Notes: generated by a model not told the origin, from the sequence alone. A stretch of DNA of 64,000 nt from Chelativorans petroleitrophicus (GCF_025398195.1 NZ_JAODNV010000020.1:1-64000); one strand, 5' to 3'; shown: positions 25,250 through 33,555, counted from the stretch's first letter. Program-made: numbers and translations.

Positions 25250-26953
25250 TCATGCCGCCCTCCCTATGGCTGCTTCGGGCGCGGCATCGGCCGCCCCAAA
25301 GACGAGGGAGCGGATGGCGTCGCGGTTGAAGCGAAAGGCCAGCAGCGCCGATGCCTGGTAGCGGGTGAGCCCGAAGTCCTGCCGGTAATCCGGCGGCAGG
25401 AAGGCGAGCTGCCGGTCGGTGGGCGGCTGGTTCAACCAGCGGCGCGTCTTGTGCGCGCTCTCGTCGCTCTCATGCTCGTTGAGCCAGTCGTCCGCCGCCG
25501 CGAGGCAGACAGTGCGCTCGCCCATCGCCAGCAGATGAGGCCGCTGCTTCTGCAGACCGCCGATGCCGTACCAGCGACCTTTCAGGAAGAAGACACCGCC
25601 CCAGGCATTGAAGCCGTTGGCGATGAGCGCGGCATCGTCGCCGAAGAGATCGCACCAGCGAAAACTCGATCGCTTCAGGAGGTCGATCTCGGACATCACG
25701 AAGTCGCCGAGCGGCGCTGCTTCGCCGCCTTCGGGACGCTCCCAGAGGTGCCCACACAGCGGGCATTCGATAGTGGCGAGCGGCACGATGGCGCCGCAGT
25801 CCGGGCAATCCTTGGTGGGCGCCTCGCCGGAGGGCTCGCGACCGTCCAGGTCGACGTCTTGCTCCAGCGATCCGTGCAGCAGGGTCGACGTGCCGAAATC
25901 GAGCACGATGCAGTCGGTTTTGATGATACCGGGATGCTCCTCGGGCGAGACCGTGCGCAGGCCGCGACCGACCATCTGGATCATGGTCGATTTGTAGGAG
26001 CTCGGCCGCAGCAGCACGACGCAGCCCGTCGGGGGATGATCCCAGCCCTCAGTAAGGACGGCGACATTGACGACGACCCGCAGCTCTCCAGCGGCGTAGG
26101 CGTCGAGGGTCGTCTTCCGGTTGGTATCGGCCATGTCGCCGTGGATCAGCCCGGCGGCGACACCGGCCGCGTTGAAAGCGGCGGTCACGTTGCGCGCGTG
26201 GTCCACGGTCGAGCAGAACACCACCGTCTGGCGCTCGCCCGCCTTTTCCCGCCAGTGGCGGATGACGGCGTCCGTGACCGGCGACCGGTTCATGATCGCG
26301 TCGACCTCGGCCATGTCGAAATCGTCGGCCGTGCGACGCACCTTGGTGAGCTGGTCCTGGACGCCGACATCGATCACGAAGGTGCGCGGCGGCACGAGAT
26401 GGCCGGAGGCGATCAGTTCGCCGATCCGGATCTGATCGGCGACGTTGGAGAACACCGGGCGCAGACCGCGCTTGTCGCCCCGATTGGGCGTCGCGGTGAC
26501 GCCGTAGACCCGGCACTCGGGATTGCGCTGCAGCGCGGCGTCGATGATGCGGCGATAGCTGTCGGCGGCCGCGTGGTGTGCCTCGTCGATCACCAGGAGG
26601 TCAAGCGCGGGCAGCTGGCCGAGATTACCGGCGCGCGCCAGCGTCGGCACCATCGCGAAGGTGACCTGCCCGTTCCAGGACTTCTCCTTCGCATCGACGA
26701 CCGAAGTCGTGATACGGGGATTCACCCGGCCGAACTTACTCCGGTTCTGATCGGTCAGCTCGTCGCGGTGGGCGAGCACGCAGGCCTTGGCGCCCGTGCT
26801 CTTCGGGGTTTCGCCGACCATGCGACCGACGACGCCCGAGAGCATGATCGTCTTGCCGGCTCCGGTCGGGGCTACGCCGAGGGTGTTTCCGTGTTCGCCG
26901 AGCGCGCGGACGCTGCGCTCGACGAACTGCTTCTGGCGGGGACGCAGCAGCAT
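25250..26953 (-). CDS. DEAD/DEAH-box superfamily 2 helicase
   Basis: ATG 26953 begins 567 residues; upstream in-frame sequence is Arg-rich and unlikely to be translated. SF2 motifs are LGVAPTGAGKTIML (I), LLVIDEAHHAA (II), GVTATPNR (III), VVVNVAVLTEGWDHP (V) and MIQMVGRGLRT (VI). After the helicase core comes a zinc ribbon (CPDCGAIVPLATIECPLCGHLW) and a 150-residue domain I do not recognise. It resembles phage helicases that unwind branched DNA during recombination-dependent replication. Confidence 0.9.
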   Translation of the reverse strand: MLLRPRQKQFVERSVRALGEHGNTLGVAPTGAGKTIMLSGVVGRMVGETPKSTGAKACVLAHRDELTDQNRSKFGRVNPRITTSVVDAKEKSWNGQVTFAMVPTLARAGNLGQLPALDLLVIDEAHHAAADSYRRIIDAALQRNPECRVYGVTATPNRGDKRGLRPVFSNVADQIRIGELIASGHLVPPRTFVIDVGVQDQLTKVRRTADDFDMAEVDAIMNRSPVTDAVIRHWREKAGERQTVVFCSTVDHARNVTAAFNAAGVAAGLIHGDMADTNRKTTLDAYAAGELRVVVNVAVLTEGWDHPPTGCVVLLRPSSYKSTMIQMVGRGLRTVSPEEHPGIIKTDCIVLDFGTSTLLHGSLEQDVDLDGREPSGEAPTKDCPDCGAIVPLATIECPLCGHLWERPEGGEAAPLGDFVMSEIDLLKRSSFRWCDLFGDDAALIANGFNAWGGVFFLKGRWYGIGGLQKQRPHLLAMGERTVCLAAADDWLNEHESDESAHKTRRWLNQPPTDRQLAFLPPDYRQDFGLTRYQASALLAFRFNRDAIRSLVFGAADAAPEAAIGRAA

Positions 26954-26960
26954 GGCCGCC

Positions 26961-27557
26961 TCACTGCGCCCAAGACGGGCGCGTGCCCGCCGCCGGTGCT
27001 GAAGAGTGCGGCATGGAGGGCTGGGAAGGCTGAGCCTGCGGCTGCGGTGCCGCACCGGGCACGCCCATGAGGGCGGCATAGTCCTTGTGATCCGGCGTCA
27101 CGGCTGCGCGGATCTCGTTTTTCTCCTCGCCGTTGGTGTCGGTGCCGATGTCGATCCGCGCCACGAACTCGAGGCCGTCGAGATCGGCAAAGCCGCTGAT
27201 GCGACGCGCGGCCTGGGCCTGAGCGGACGTGTCCTTGTCCGAAATGCCGCGCGCGGAGTTGAGCATGCCGCGGATCAGGCTGCGGCCCATGTTCGCCCAG
27301 TCCGGCCCCTTGGGGCTGTAGAGCCCGATCAGGGTGAAGATCTTGCGCCGGGCGTAGGGCCCTTCGAGAACCGTGAACTCGCCCGAGAGATAGACCGAGC
27401 CGGTCGTCCCCCGCGTGGCGTATCCGCCGGTCCAGCCCTGCGCCGGATCGTCGAATCCGCCCGGACGGATCGTCAGGCGCACCTTGGCCAGCGTGCCCTT
27501 GGGGATGATGTTGCTGTTCTGCTTGGCGTCGTTGAAATCGTTCCAGGATCCAGTCAT
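26961..27557 (-). CDS. Probable phage ssDNA-binding protein (DUF669-like)
   Basis: A 198-residue protein beginning SWNDFNDAKQNSNIIPKGTLAKVRLTIRPGGF, with a beta-rich body (GSVYLSGEFTVLEGPYARRKIFTLIGLYS) and a Pro/Gln/Ser-rich disordered tail ending in RPSWAQ. Such proteins occur beside Sak4-like ATPases in phages, where they act as single-stranded DNA-binding partners. The OB-fold assignment is inferred from composition and context. Confidence 0.65.
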   Translation of the reverse strand: MTGSWNDFNDAKQNSNIIPKGTLAKVRLTIRPGGFDDPAQGWTGGYATRGTTGSVYLSGEFTVLEGPYARRKIFTLIGLYSPKGPDWANMGRSLIRGMLNSARGISDKDTSAQAQAARRISGFADLDGLEFVARIDIGTDTNGEEKNEIRAAVTPDHKDYAALMGVPGAAPQPQAQPSQPSMPHSSAPAAGTRPSWAQ

Positions 27558-27573
27558 GGCTGGGTCTCCTCGT

Positions 27574-28503
27574 TCAGGCGTTTTCGGAATGGGTGGGTGC
27601 GTCGGAGGTCGGCGCCGTCGCGGCCGGGGGCGGGCTGCGATAGGCCAGCCGCTCGGAGGCGGGCTTCACGGGGCCGCGGATCTTGGCCATCAGGCGGCCG
27701 AGATGCGGCTCCTCGATCAGGTCGAGACGGCCGGATCGATCCTTCGCCGGGAAGTTCCAGGGGTTGATCGTCTGGCAGACGAAGGCACGGTACGGCGCGC
27801 CGGACTCGTCCTTGATCTCCGCCATCGTCAGGACTTCATCGACGATGCCCGGCAGCTCGAGGCCGGTCTTCGAGCCGTCGATCTGCGGCTGGAAGATGCG
27901 TCGATTGAAGTCGTCGAGCTTTTCGTCGAGGATCCCGACGAACCAGACGTTCTTCGCCCGCGTGTGCTGCAGATGCGTGAGCCACGCGACCATCTCGCGG
28001 CCGTGCAGGCCATAGGCGCCGCGGACATCGGGCTTGCCGGTCTTCTCCGAGAACGCCTCGGGCTGCCCCTTGCACCATTGGAAGCAGAGCCGCCCGGCGA
28101 CGGTGATCGAGTCGATGAAGACCGTGTGATAGCGGTCGAGCGAAGCCGGATCGCCGAAGCGCTCGCACACCGCCGCGAAGTGGGCCTCGCTGTAGACCTG
28201 GTCGTCCCGCAGCGCCGGATTGGGGCCGCCGATGAAGACCGCGAAGTCGCGGCACTCGGCCCATGTGCGCGGCCGGACGCTGTCGCCGGACCATCCCTCG
28301 ATGGCGAGGTCGCCCGCCTCCAGGTCGATGAACAATGTAGTGGCGGGGTCGAGCGTCCAGAGAAGCGAGGTCTTGCCGATCCCGGACTTGCCGAAGATCG
28401 TGCCCTTGATGCCGCGCGGCTCGGCGAGCCGCTGATCGGCCGAGATGATTGGCAAGAGGCGAGGAAGGCCGGAGGCCTGACAGGGAGAGGCAGGAATCGC
28501 CAT
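27574..28503 (-). CDS. Sak4-like RecA-fold ATPase (single-strand annealing/recombination)
   Basis: A 309-residue ATPase. The first ATG is at 28503 (overlapping the previous stop as TGATG); a GTG just before it is also possible. Walker A is IFGKSGIGKTSLLWTL near residue 40, then LFIDLEAGD and the Walker B-like HTVFIDSITVAGR near 130, and KNVWFVGILDEK. This is the AAA_24/Sak4 pattern. Together with the likely SSB, helicase and Cas4-like nuclease it forms a homologous-recombination set. Confidence 0.8.
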   Translation of the reverse strand: MAIPASPCQASGLPRLLPIISADQRLAEPRGIKGTIFGKSGIGKTSLLWTLDPATTLFIDLEAGDLAIEGWSGDSVRPRTWAECRDFAVFIGGPNPALRDDQVYSEAHFAAVCERFGDPASLDRYHTVFIDSITVAGRLCFQWCKGQPEAFSEKTGKPDVRGAYGLHGREMVAWLTHLQHTRAKNVWFVGILDEKLDDFNRRIFQPQIDGSKTGLELPGIVDEVLTMAEIKDESGAPYRAFVCQTINPWNFPAKDRSGRLDLIEEPHLGRLMAKIRGPVKPASERLAYRSPPPAATAPTSDAPTHSENA

Positions 28504-28799
28504 CACTTGCCTCCCTTCGCCGCGATCAAGGCGTCGACCGCGATGTCCGCTCCCAGCGCGCCGGCCTTGCGGGCCTCGTCGTGGAGGGTGCGCACCGCGT
28601 CGATCTCGCGGTAGAGAGCCGATGCCTGCTCGTTCAGCCCGATGAGGGCGAAGGCCAGGTCGTCGATCGAGGCCGCCCCGACCGGCTTGACGGTCTCGTC
28701 GTGACGCTCGCCAAGGGCCGGCACCCGGATGGTCTCGGGCAGCTTGTCCAGCCCGAAATGTTGCTCGCGGAGCATCGCGAGCTTCTTCGTGATGCTCAT
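28503..28799 (-). CDS. Hypothetical phage protein, 98 aa
   Basis: A 98-residue helical protein (KLAMLREQHFGLDKLPETIRVP; ALIGLNEQASALYREIDAVRTLHDEARKAG). I recognise no domain. Its start overlaps the stop upstream and its stop overlaps the Sak4-like start, so it belongs to the same early operon. Confidence 0.65.
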   Translation of the reverse strand: MSITKKLAMLREQHFGLDKLPETIRVPALGERHDETVKPVGAASIDDLAFALIGLNEQASALYREIDAVRTLHDEARKAGALGADIAVDALIAAKGGK

Positions 28800-29284
28800 G
28801 ACGTCACCTCGGTGTTCAGGGAAAGACGGAAGCTGGGCTTGCCGGTGCGGACGGTGCGCGCGTCCTCGAAGGCGGAGCGGATGTGGCTCGGCCAGGCCGC
28901 GTACTTGCGCTCGGACACCTTGATCGCGACATCGACGTATTCGGTGGGGTCGTCGCCCTCGGCCCGGATGCGTTCGACGAGAGCGGTGAGCTTGTCCTGG
29001 TCCCAGTCGACGCGCTTCGGCAGGTCGGCGATCACGGTGACCGCGCCGTCGTCGAAGCGGATGGTCCCGGTGTCTTTGCCGGCGGCCTGCCGTGCGGCGT
29101 GGGCACGATCGCCGTACTTCAGCGCGACGGCCCCATCGAGCCAGTCGCAGACGGTCTTGGCGCGGCGCAGAGCGTCGGCGGCCTCGTCCTGCAGGAGGGC
29201 GAGCTGCTCGGCGGACAGAGCGGCGATGTCGCCGACAGCCATGCGCCGGAGCTCATCGAGGGAGATGCGGTTGGAGATCGTCAT
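28796..29284 (-). CDS. Hypothetical phage protein, 162 aa
   Basis: ATG 29284 is preferred over the in-frame upstream start, which would overlap the HTH gene. The protein has a helical N-terminus (SLDELRRMAVGDIAALSAEQLALLQDEAADALRRA), a middle part VTVIADLPKRVDWDQDKLTALVERI and a basic C-terminus ending SFRLSLNTEVTS. The pattern is often seen beside phage recombination genes. I assign no function. Confidence 0.65.
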   Translation of the reverse strand: MTISNRISLDELRRMAVGDIAALSAEQLALLQDEAADALRRAKTVCDWLDGAVALKYGDRAHAARQAAGKDTGTIRFDDGAVTVIADLPKRVDWDQDKLTALVERIRAEGDDPTEYVDVAIKVSERKYAAWPSHIRSAFEDARTVRTGKPSFRLSLNTEVTS

Positions 29285-29294
29285 CACCACCACC

Positions 29295-29504
29295 TCATGC
29301 TGCAGGCTTGCTGGGGTGGTCGGCGGTGCTCGCCCGGATCTGCTCGCGCTCGTACTCCTCGACGTCTTCGAGGCGATACACGACGCGACCGCCGAGCTTG
29401 ACGAAGCGCGGGCCTTCGCCCGTCCAGCGCCACCGCTCAAGCGTGCGGTGACTGATGTTCCAGCGCGCAGCCAGGTCGATCTGGTTGAGGTGTTTCGTAG
29501 CCAT
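29295..29504 (-). CDS. AlpA/excisionase-like HTH protein
   Basis: A 69-residue protein with a single helix-turn-helix domain: LNQIDLAARWNISHRTLERWRWTGEGPRFVKLGGRVVYRLEDVEEYERE, the HTH_17/AlpA pattern. Such proteins act as excisionases or activators in prophages and satellites. It is the first gene of the leftward replication/recombination operon, so it may control it or excision (inference). Confidence 0.82.
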   Translation of the reverse strand: MATKHLNQIDLAARWNISHRTLERWRWTGEGPRFVKLGGRVVYRLEDVEEYEREQIRASTADHPSKPAA

Positions 29505-29605
29505 CTGTTTCTCCTTCGGTTTTGGTCGAAAACCTGCGGAGACGATGGCTGGCCGGGAGGGAGAAAACCGACCCGGTCAGAGGGAGAAGAACAGAGAGAA
29601 TTTCG

Positions 29606-30550
29606 TCAGAGCGCGAAGCCCCAGAGACCGTTCTCGGACTTCAGATAAGGTTCGAGGTCTGCCCATCGCTGCGCGCCAAATGCTTGACGCAGCGTCTTCG
29701 CGCTGGAGTGGGCATGATCAAGGAGTTCCCGAGCGCTGAAGCGTCGGCCGTCCTGGTGTCCCTCAACCAGCTTGCGAATGATGGCGATATGGATGTCCGA
29801 CTTGAGATCGATCGTGACGTTGCCATGGATGGTGAGTCGCTGCCCGCTCGGTGAGAGGGACAGGGGCGTATGAGGGCTGACGGCGGGTGTGCCATCGAGA
29901 AGTGCCGATAGGATTTCAGGGCTGACCGCCATTCCGTCATCGAAATCGATGGCATCGCCGATGGACACGACGAGGTGCCCCGGCAGCCCCGGTTCAAGGA
30001 GCCGACCACTGGGCGTGCTGGTCAAGAGAATGCGGACATGGGGTGTTGGTCGCCTTCGGGCCGCATCAGCCACATCTGCCCAAATCCTCCGGTCCGAAAG
30101 GCGGCGCGCGAACCAGATCGGGACCCGCTGCGGGCGACGGCCGATGCGCGCGTCGCCAAGCTCCCACAAAGCTCGTGGAACGAGCGCTCTGGCGCCGCCA
30201 CGGGACGCAATGTCCAGCCCGACCAGCAAGCGGGCGAAAAGGACCGGGAAGTCCACCCCGTAGACTCCCATTCGCTCTTTCGGGACATCGACCCAGCCAG
30301 CAGACGGGCTGAAGTATCCGTAGCCGTTCCGTTCCGAGGACCAGATCAGGGAAACCGGCTCGTCTTCGAAATCAGCCAGCGAGGCGGCCGCCGCGTTATG
30401 GCCATCCAGACGCAGCACATTCGCCGCCAGCAATTTCCCCGCGCTGTTGGCGTGATAGTCGGAGAGCACGGCGCCGGCGACTTTGGCATCCGCGCTCTCC
30501 ACGATTGAGAGGAGCAGATCAACCGCCCTCCGATCAATCGACGACGACAC
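29606..30550 (-). CDS. Unknown protein, 314 aa, with winged-helix-like C-terminus
   Basis: Start is GTG 30550, overlapping the previous gene by 17 bases. I do not recognise a family. Visible features are a helical N-terminus (AVDLLLSIVESADAKVAGAVLSDY), a middle part with ERNGYGYFSPSAGWVDVPKERMGVYGVDF, an RxxRR-rich segment, and a C-terminal 70 residues (IAIIRKLVEGHQDGRRFSARELLDHAHSSAKTLRQAF) resembling a response-regulator-type winged helix. It forms a tight pair with the upstream 395-residue gene. Possible regulator or effector. Confidence 0.7.
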   Translation of the reverse strand: MSSSIDRRAVDLLLSIVESADAKVAGAVLSDYHANSAGKLLAANVLRLDGHNAAAASLADFEDEPVSLIWSSERNGYGYFSPSAGWVDVPKERMGVYGVDFPVLFARLLVGLDIASRGGARALVPRALWELGDARIGRRPQRVPIWFARRLSDRRIWADVADAARRRPTPHVRILLTSTPSGRLLEPGLPGHLVVSIGDAIDFDDGMAVSPEILSALLDGTPAVSPHTPLSLSPSGQRLTIHGNVTIDLKSDIHIAIIRKLVEGHQDGRRFSARELLDHAHSSAKTLRQAFGAQRWADLEPYLKSENGLWGFAL

Positions 30551-31721
30551 CGCCGTCTCCGGAAAGGATGCCCCAGCGCCGGAGATACTTCTCGCCGATC
30601 AGCTGCTCCTCTTCGGTCTGGTCCTTGAGATTGCAGCCATGCGGCATCGTGATCGTCAACGGCAGCGTCCGACCGCGTTTGGCATCGCCCTTGGGATGGA
30701 ATTTGATGGAGAGTTTGGCCTGTGTCGCCACCCAACCGCCAGCCAGCGGATCGTTGGCGCCGAACCGCTCCGCCGACATGCTCCAAATAGTGCGGTCGGC
30801 CTTCCGAAGACATTCCAGCGTGACGCGCTCGCCCACATTGTCGATGGGCATCAGACGCAGCTGCTTGACCTCGACGGACTCGATCCCATCCTCCGGGTCG
30901 GTCGGAAAATCGAAAGGATGAAGCAGAACTGCGAGGTCGTAGGTGCGGAAGGGCACCTTCTCGCTCTGGAACTCGATCCCCAGCAGGTCGCGCGCCATGA
31001 AGCGGACCATCTCCTCGCGGCTCTCGCGGTCGTTGGCGACGACTTCGATGACGCCGGTCGCCGGTTCATACGTCATGGCCGCCTCGAAGACGGGACGGCG
31101 GGCGCGGCGGACGAGCGTTCCCGCGTCATCGAACGCCAGGAAATCGTCGAGGAGGCCTTCGCGGTAAATCGCGATCTGGACAAGCTCGCAATCCTCGCCG
31201 TCGAGGGTCGGCCGATAGCGCCCGAAGATGTCGATGTGGATGTTGTTGGAAGCGAACCGATCGCGCAGTGCCGTCTTGAAGGCATCGATGGATGCCTCGT
31301 CCCGCCGCAGATCGAGGTTCGGCTCGCCGATGAACCCGTCCCAGCTCCGACCACGGCGCCGCTCATCGGTGTAACGGACCTCCTCAGCATGGCGGAACCG
31401 AACCGGTTCGTTCAGGAACATCCAGAGCGAACGTGCATGGCCATTTGCCAGATCATCGAGCACCGTGCGGTCGTCGATCACGCTGTAGAGTGCGGTCTGC
31501 CCCGCATCATCGGCCAGGGCGCTCACCCGCTCGGCGTCATTGACGATGCGGGCGCGGGCTTCGTCGTCCATCTCGTCAACGGCGCGAAGCGTGACGCGAA
31601 CCACCTCGGGCTCGGGCGCCTCCCAATCGACCTCGGTCGGAAGCTCGATGCCGGTGTGGTGGAAATAGGCCTGCAGCGACGAGGCAGGCACGTTGCGGAT
31701 GAAACTCGTCACTGAGGCCAT
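30534..31721 (-). CDS. Unknown protein, 395 aa, partner of the 314-aa protein
   Basis: ATG 31721 is chosen over an earlier in-frame start that would overlap the DUF2188 gene; a weak AGGAGA lies 6-11 bases upstream. The protein is acidic and mixed alpha/beta, with VTSFIRNVPASSLQAYFHHTGIEL at the N-terminus, a block of charged segments (RRRGRSWDGFIGEPNLDL; HIDIFGRYRPTLDGEDCEL), and the C-terminus PLTITMPHGCNLKDQTEEEQLIGEKYLRRWGI. No catalytic motif is recognised. It lies between a DUF2188 gene and the 314-residue gene, all translated leftward from one promoter. Confidence 0.7.
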   Translation of the reverse strand: MASVTSFIRNVPASSLQAYFHHTGIELPTEVDWEAPEPEVVRVTLRAVDEMDDEARARIVNDAERVSALADDAGQTALYSVIDDRTVLDDLANGHARSLWMFLNEPVRFRHAEEVRYTDERRRGRSWDGFIGEPNLDLRRDEASIDAFKTALRDRFASNNIHIDIFGRYRPTLDGEDCELVQIAIYREGLLDDFLAFDDAGTLVRRARRPVFEAAMTYEPATGVIEVVANDRESREEMVRFMARDLLGIEFQSEKVPFRTYDLAVLLHPFDFPTDPEDGIESVEVKQLRLMPIDNVGERVTLECLRKADRTIWSMSAERFGANDPLAGGWVATQAKLSIKFHPKGDAKRGRTLPLTITMPHGCNLKDQTEEEQLIGEKYLRRWGILSGDGGVVVD

Positions 31722-31732
31722 GGCCGATCTCC

Positions 31733-31975
31733 TTAGCCCTTGATGTTGCGGGGGTCGTTCCCGTGGGAATCGGACTGGCCAATCCGGCCATCCTGGTTGT
31801 GGATCTTGAATTCCGTCCCGGCGTTGCGGCTGATCTCTCGCCCACGGTCGATCGCCTCCCGCTTCGTGTCGAAGTGCCCGCTGGCGCGCTCGGCGCCGCC
31901 GCGGCGGACATCCCATCCGCCATTGGGATTGGGGACCACGTGATGGGTGCCCGAACCGTTACCTGCTTTAGCCAT
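31733..31975 (-). CDS. DUF2188 protein
   Basis: An 80-residue protein matching DUF2188: HHVVPNPNGGWDVRRGGAERASGHFDTKREAIDRGREISRNAGTEFKIHNQDGRI. DUF2188 is a small domain of unknown function common in mobile and stress-related loci. It is the first gene of the leftward three-gene operon, divergent from the XRE regulator. Confidence 0.85.
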   Translation of the reverse strand: MAKAGNGSGTHHVVPNPNGGWDVRRGGAERASGHFDTKREAIDRGREISRNAGTEFKIHNQDGRIGQSDSHGNDPRNIKG

Positions 31976-32009
31976 GACGGCCTCCTGTCTCGTGAAAGCG
32001 CGAACGCGG

Positions 32010-32025
32010 GTTCGTTACTACGAAC
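32010..32025. promoter_or_regulatory. Operator-like palindrome in the XRE/DUF2188 divergent region
   Basis: GTTCGTTACTACGAAC is a perfect 6+4+6 inverted repeat (arms 32010-32015 and 32020-32025). It lies just downstream of the leftward -10 element (32034-32039), around the expected start of transcription. A further half-site TAACGAAC lies at 32082-32089, close to the XRE start. These are the likely binding sites of the XRE repressor. Confidence 0.65.
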
Positions 32026-32033
32026 TTGTGCGC

Positions 32034-32063
32034 AAGATAGGTATTGCAGGTACGGCGTGTCAA
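32034..32063 (-). promoter_or_regulatory. Promoter for the leftward DUF2188 operon
   Basis: On the minus strand TTGACA (complement of 32058-32063) is a perfect sigma-70 -35 box. It is followed after 18 bases by TATCTT (complement of 32034-32039) as the -10 box. The palindrome at 32010-32025 lies just past the -10, a position where bound repressor would block initiation. Confidence 0.65.
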
Positions 32064-32115
32064 GGACTAGATGTATCGCGATAACGAACCCGGCGGACAA
32101 ACAGGAGAACACCCG

Positions 32116-32433
32116 GTGCCAACACCCTTGGGAGAGCGCGTTCGCGAGCTCAGACTGAAGCGAGGACTGACCCTGGAGGCGCTCGCCGAAAGGGTCGGAT
32201 CCAGCAAGAGCTACATGTGGGAGATCGAGAACAAGGACGTCGCGCGCCCTTCGGCGGAAAAACTTGCTCTGATCGCAACCGCAATCGACACCACCGTTGA
32301 GTACCTGCTGGCAGGTGACGGAGAGAAGGAAGAAGACGCAGAGGACATCGCATTCTTCCGAAAATACAAGAAGATGGATGCTCCATCGAAAGAGCGACTC
32401 CGTCGCATATTGGACGCGTTGGACGACGACTAA
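32116..32433 (+). CDS. XRE-family transcriptional regulator (probable element repressor)
   Basis: The start is GTG 32116, set by AGGAG at 32103-32107; an ATG at 32071 is in frame but has no ribosome site. The 105-residue product has a Cro/CI-type HTH (LGERVRELRLKRGLTLEALAERVGSSKSYMWEIENKDVARPSAEKLALIATAI) and a C-terminal acidic helix. Its stop overlaps the start of the ImmA/IrrE gene (TAATG). XRE-ImmA pairs control lysogeny or transfer in many elements; here the XRE protein probably represses the divergent operon. Confidence 0.88.
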   Translation: MPTPLGERVRELRLKRGLTLEALAERVGSSKSYMWEIENKDVARPSAEKLALIATAIDTTVEYLLAGDGEKEEDAEDIAFFRKYKKMDAPSKERLRRILDALDDD

Positions 32434-33365
32434 TGAGCAATGGAAAGCGCAAATCCCCTCAACAAGAGGCGAACCGTCTTTCGATCCTGCTACGTCATGT
32501 TCTGGGAGAGGACCGCTTTCCGGTGGACGTCGAAGCGCTTGCCCGCGAGGTCTCCAAAAACAACGAGGATCCGATCACCAAGATCGTGGGCGGGGATCTA
32601 CCCGGCTTCGAGGGTATGCTCAGGCCACACAGGAAGAGGCCGGAATGGCACATCGTCTACAACGACGATCCGCGGTATCGGGGCCGGGTGCGGTTCACAC
32701 TCGCGCATGAATTCGGTCATTATCTGCTTCATCGCCCGACCTTGACCGCCCAAGACTACAATTCGGGCATTCTCGATCGCGATTGCGATTTCCAGTGCAA
32801 ACCACTGCTTCCCAATAGCTGGCAGGAGGAGGAGAAGCAGCGGGAGGAGGAAGCCGACACGTTCGCGTCTTTCCTGCTTATGCCGCTCGACGATTATCGG
32901 GCTCAGGTCGATGGACACGAGATGACCGTCGATCTCCTGAACCACGTCACGGATCGCTACGGCGTGTCGTTGATCGCCGCTTGCCGGAAGTGGATCGATT
33001 TCACGGATAGGCGAGCGGCGATGATCGTGGCGCGCGACGGCCACGCGAAATGGGGACGCGCCAGCAAAGCCGCCCTAAAGAGCGGGATCTTCGTTCGATC
33101 GGGGATGCCGATCCCGGATGACGCGCTGGCCGCCATCGGCGCTGCCGAAAGAGGATTCGTTTCGGACAGGCCAGTCGCCCGGCCGAACGGCGTTTGGAAC
33201 TTCAGCCGCGGCTCGGAGCCAGTGCGCGAATTGGCGATGGTGTCCGAGTTTCTCGACATGTCTCTGACCATTCTCCAGTTCGATGACGCCTTCGATGTTT
33301 GTGAGATCGAAGAGGATACGCCCTGGGACGCGTACGACCAGTTCACCCGTGATGATTCGATGTAA
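32433..33365 (+). CDS. ImmA/IrrE-family metallopeptidase (anti-repressor candidate)
   Basis: A 310-residue protein. The zinc-protease motif HEFGH (92-96) lies in FTLAHEFGHYLLHRPT, and a third ligand probably comes from REEEADTFASFLLMP. The N-terminal half is PVDVEALAREVS, and the C-terminal half is an extra 150-residue domain I do not recognise (KSGIFVRSGMPIPDDALAAIGAAERG). ImmA-type proteases cleave their partner XRE repressor on DNA damage in elements such as ICEBs1; the same is inferred here. Confidence 0.85.
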   Translation: MSNGKRKSPQQEANRLSILLRHVLGEDRFPVDVEALAREVSKNNEDPITKIVGGDLPGFEGMLRPHRKRPEWHIVYNDDPRYRGRVRFTLAHEFGHYLLHRPTLTAQDYNSGILDRDCDFQCKPLLPNSWQEEEKQREEEADTFASFLLMPLDDYRAQVDGHEMTVDLLNHVTDRYGVSLIAACRKWIDFTDRRAAMIVARDGHAKWGRASKAALKSGIFVRSGMPIPDDALAAIGAAERGFVSDRPVARPNGVWNFSRGSEPVRELAMVSEFLDMSLTILQFDDAFDVCEIEEDTPWDAYDQFTRDDSM

Positions 33366-33555
33366 CGACCCAACAATGCTGCGGGCAGCGCCGCTCCGGG
33401 CGACTTGCACAGATGTTCACGCTGGAAAGGCCTGACGAACGGCTTCGATCTGCTTCTAATGATTCCGCAGAAAAGCGATAAGTCATTGAATATGATTGCA
33501 TATCGTCGTTTTGCGACTACCGTTTCGCCAGTCATCTTCTGTTGCGAACGGTCTC
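33366..33555. promoter_or_regulatory. Relatively AT-rich gap before the recombination module (candidate promoter/att region)
   Basis: About 190 bases with lower GC than the surroundings and no gene. It includes ATATG ATTG CATAT (33490-33503), a perfect 5+4+5 inverted repeat. Serine-recombinase attachment sites and promoters commonly lie just upstream of the recombinase operon, so both are candidates; neither is proven. Confidence 0.35.

Noticed and set aside
24875-27070. Rightward open frame of 731 codons through the helicase region
   Set aside because: It runs opposite clear helicase and zinc-ribbon genes and reads low-complexity Arg/Gly/Asp-rich sequence, a shadow of GC-rich codons.
29606-31975. 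Toxin-antitoxin system
   Set aside because: Both unknown proteins are large (395 and 314 residues) and show no toxin fold or antitoxin pattern; the XRE gene is divergent and paired with ImmA instead.
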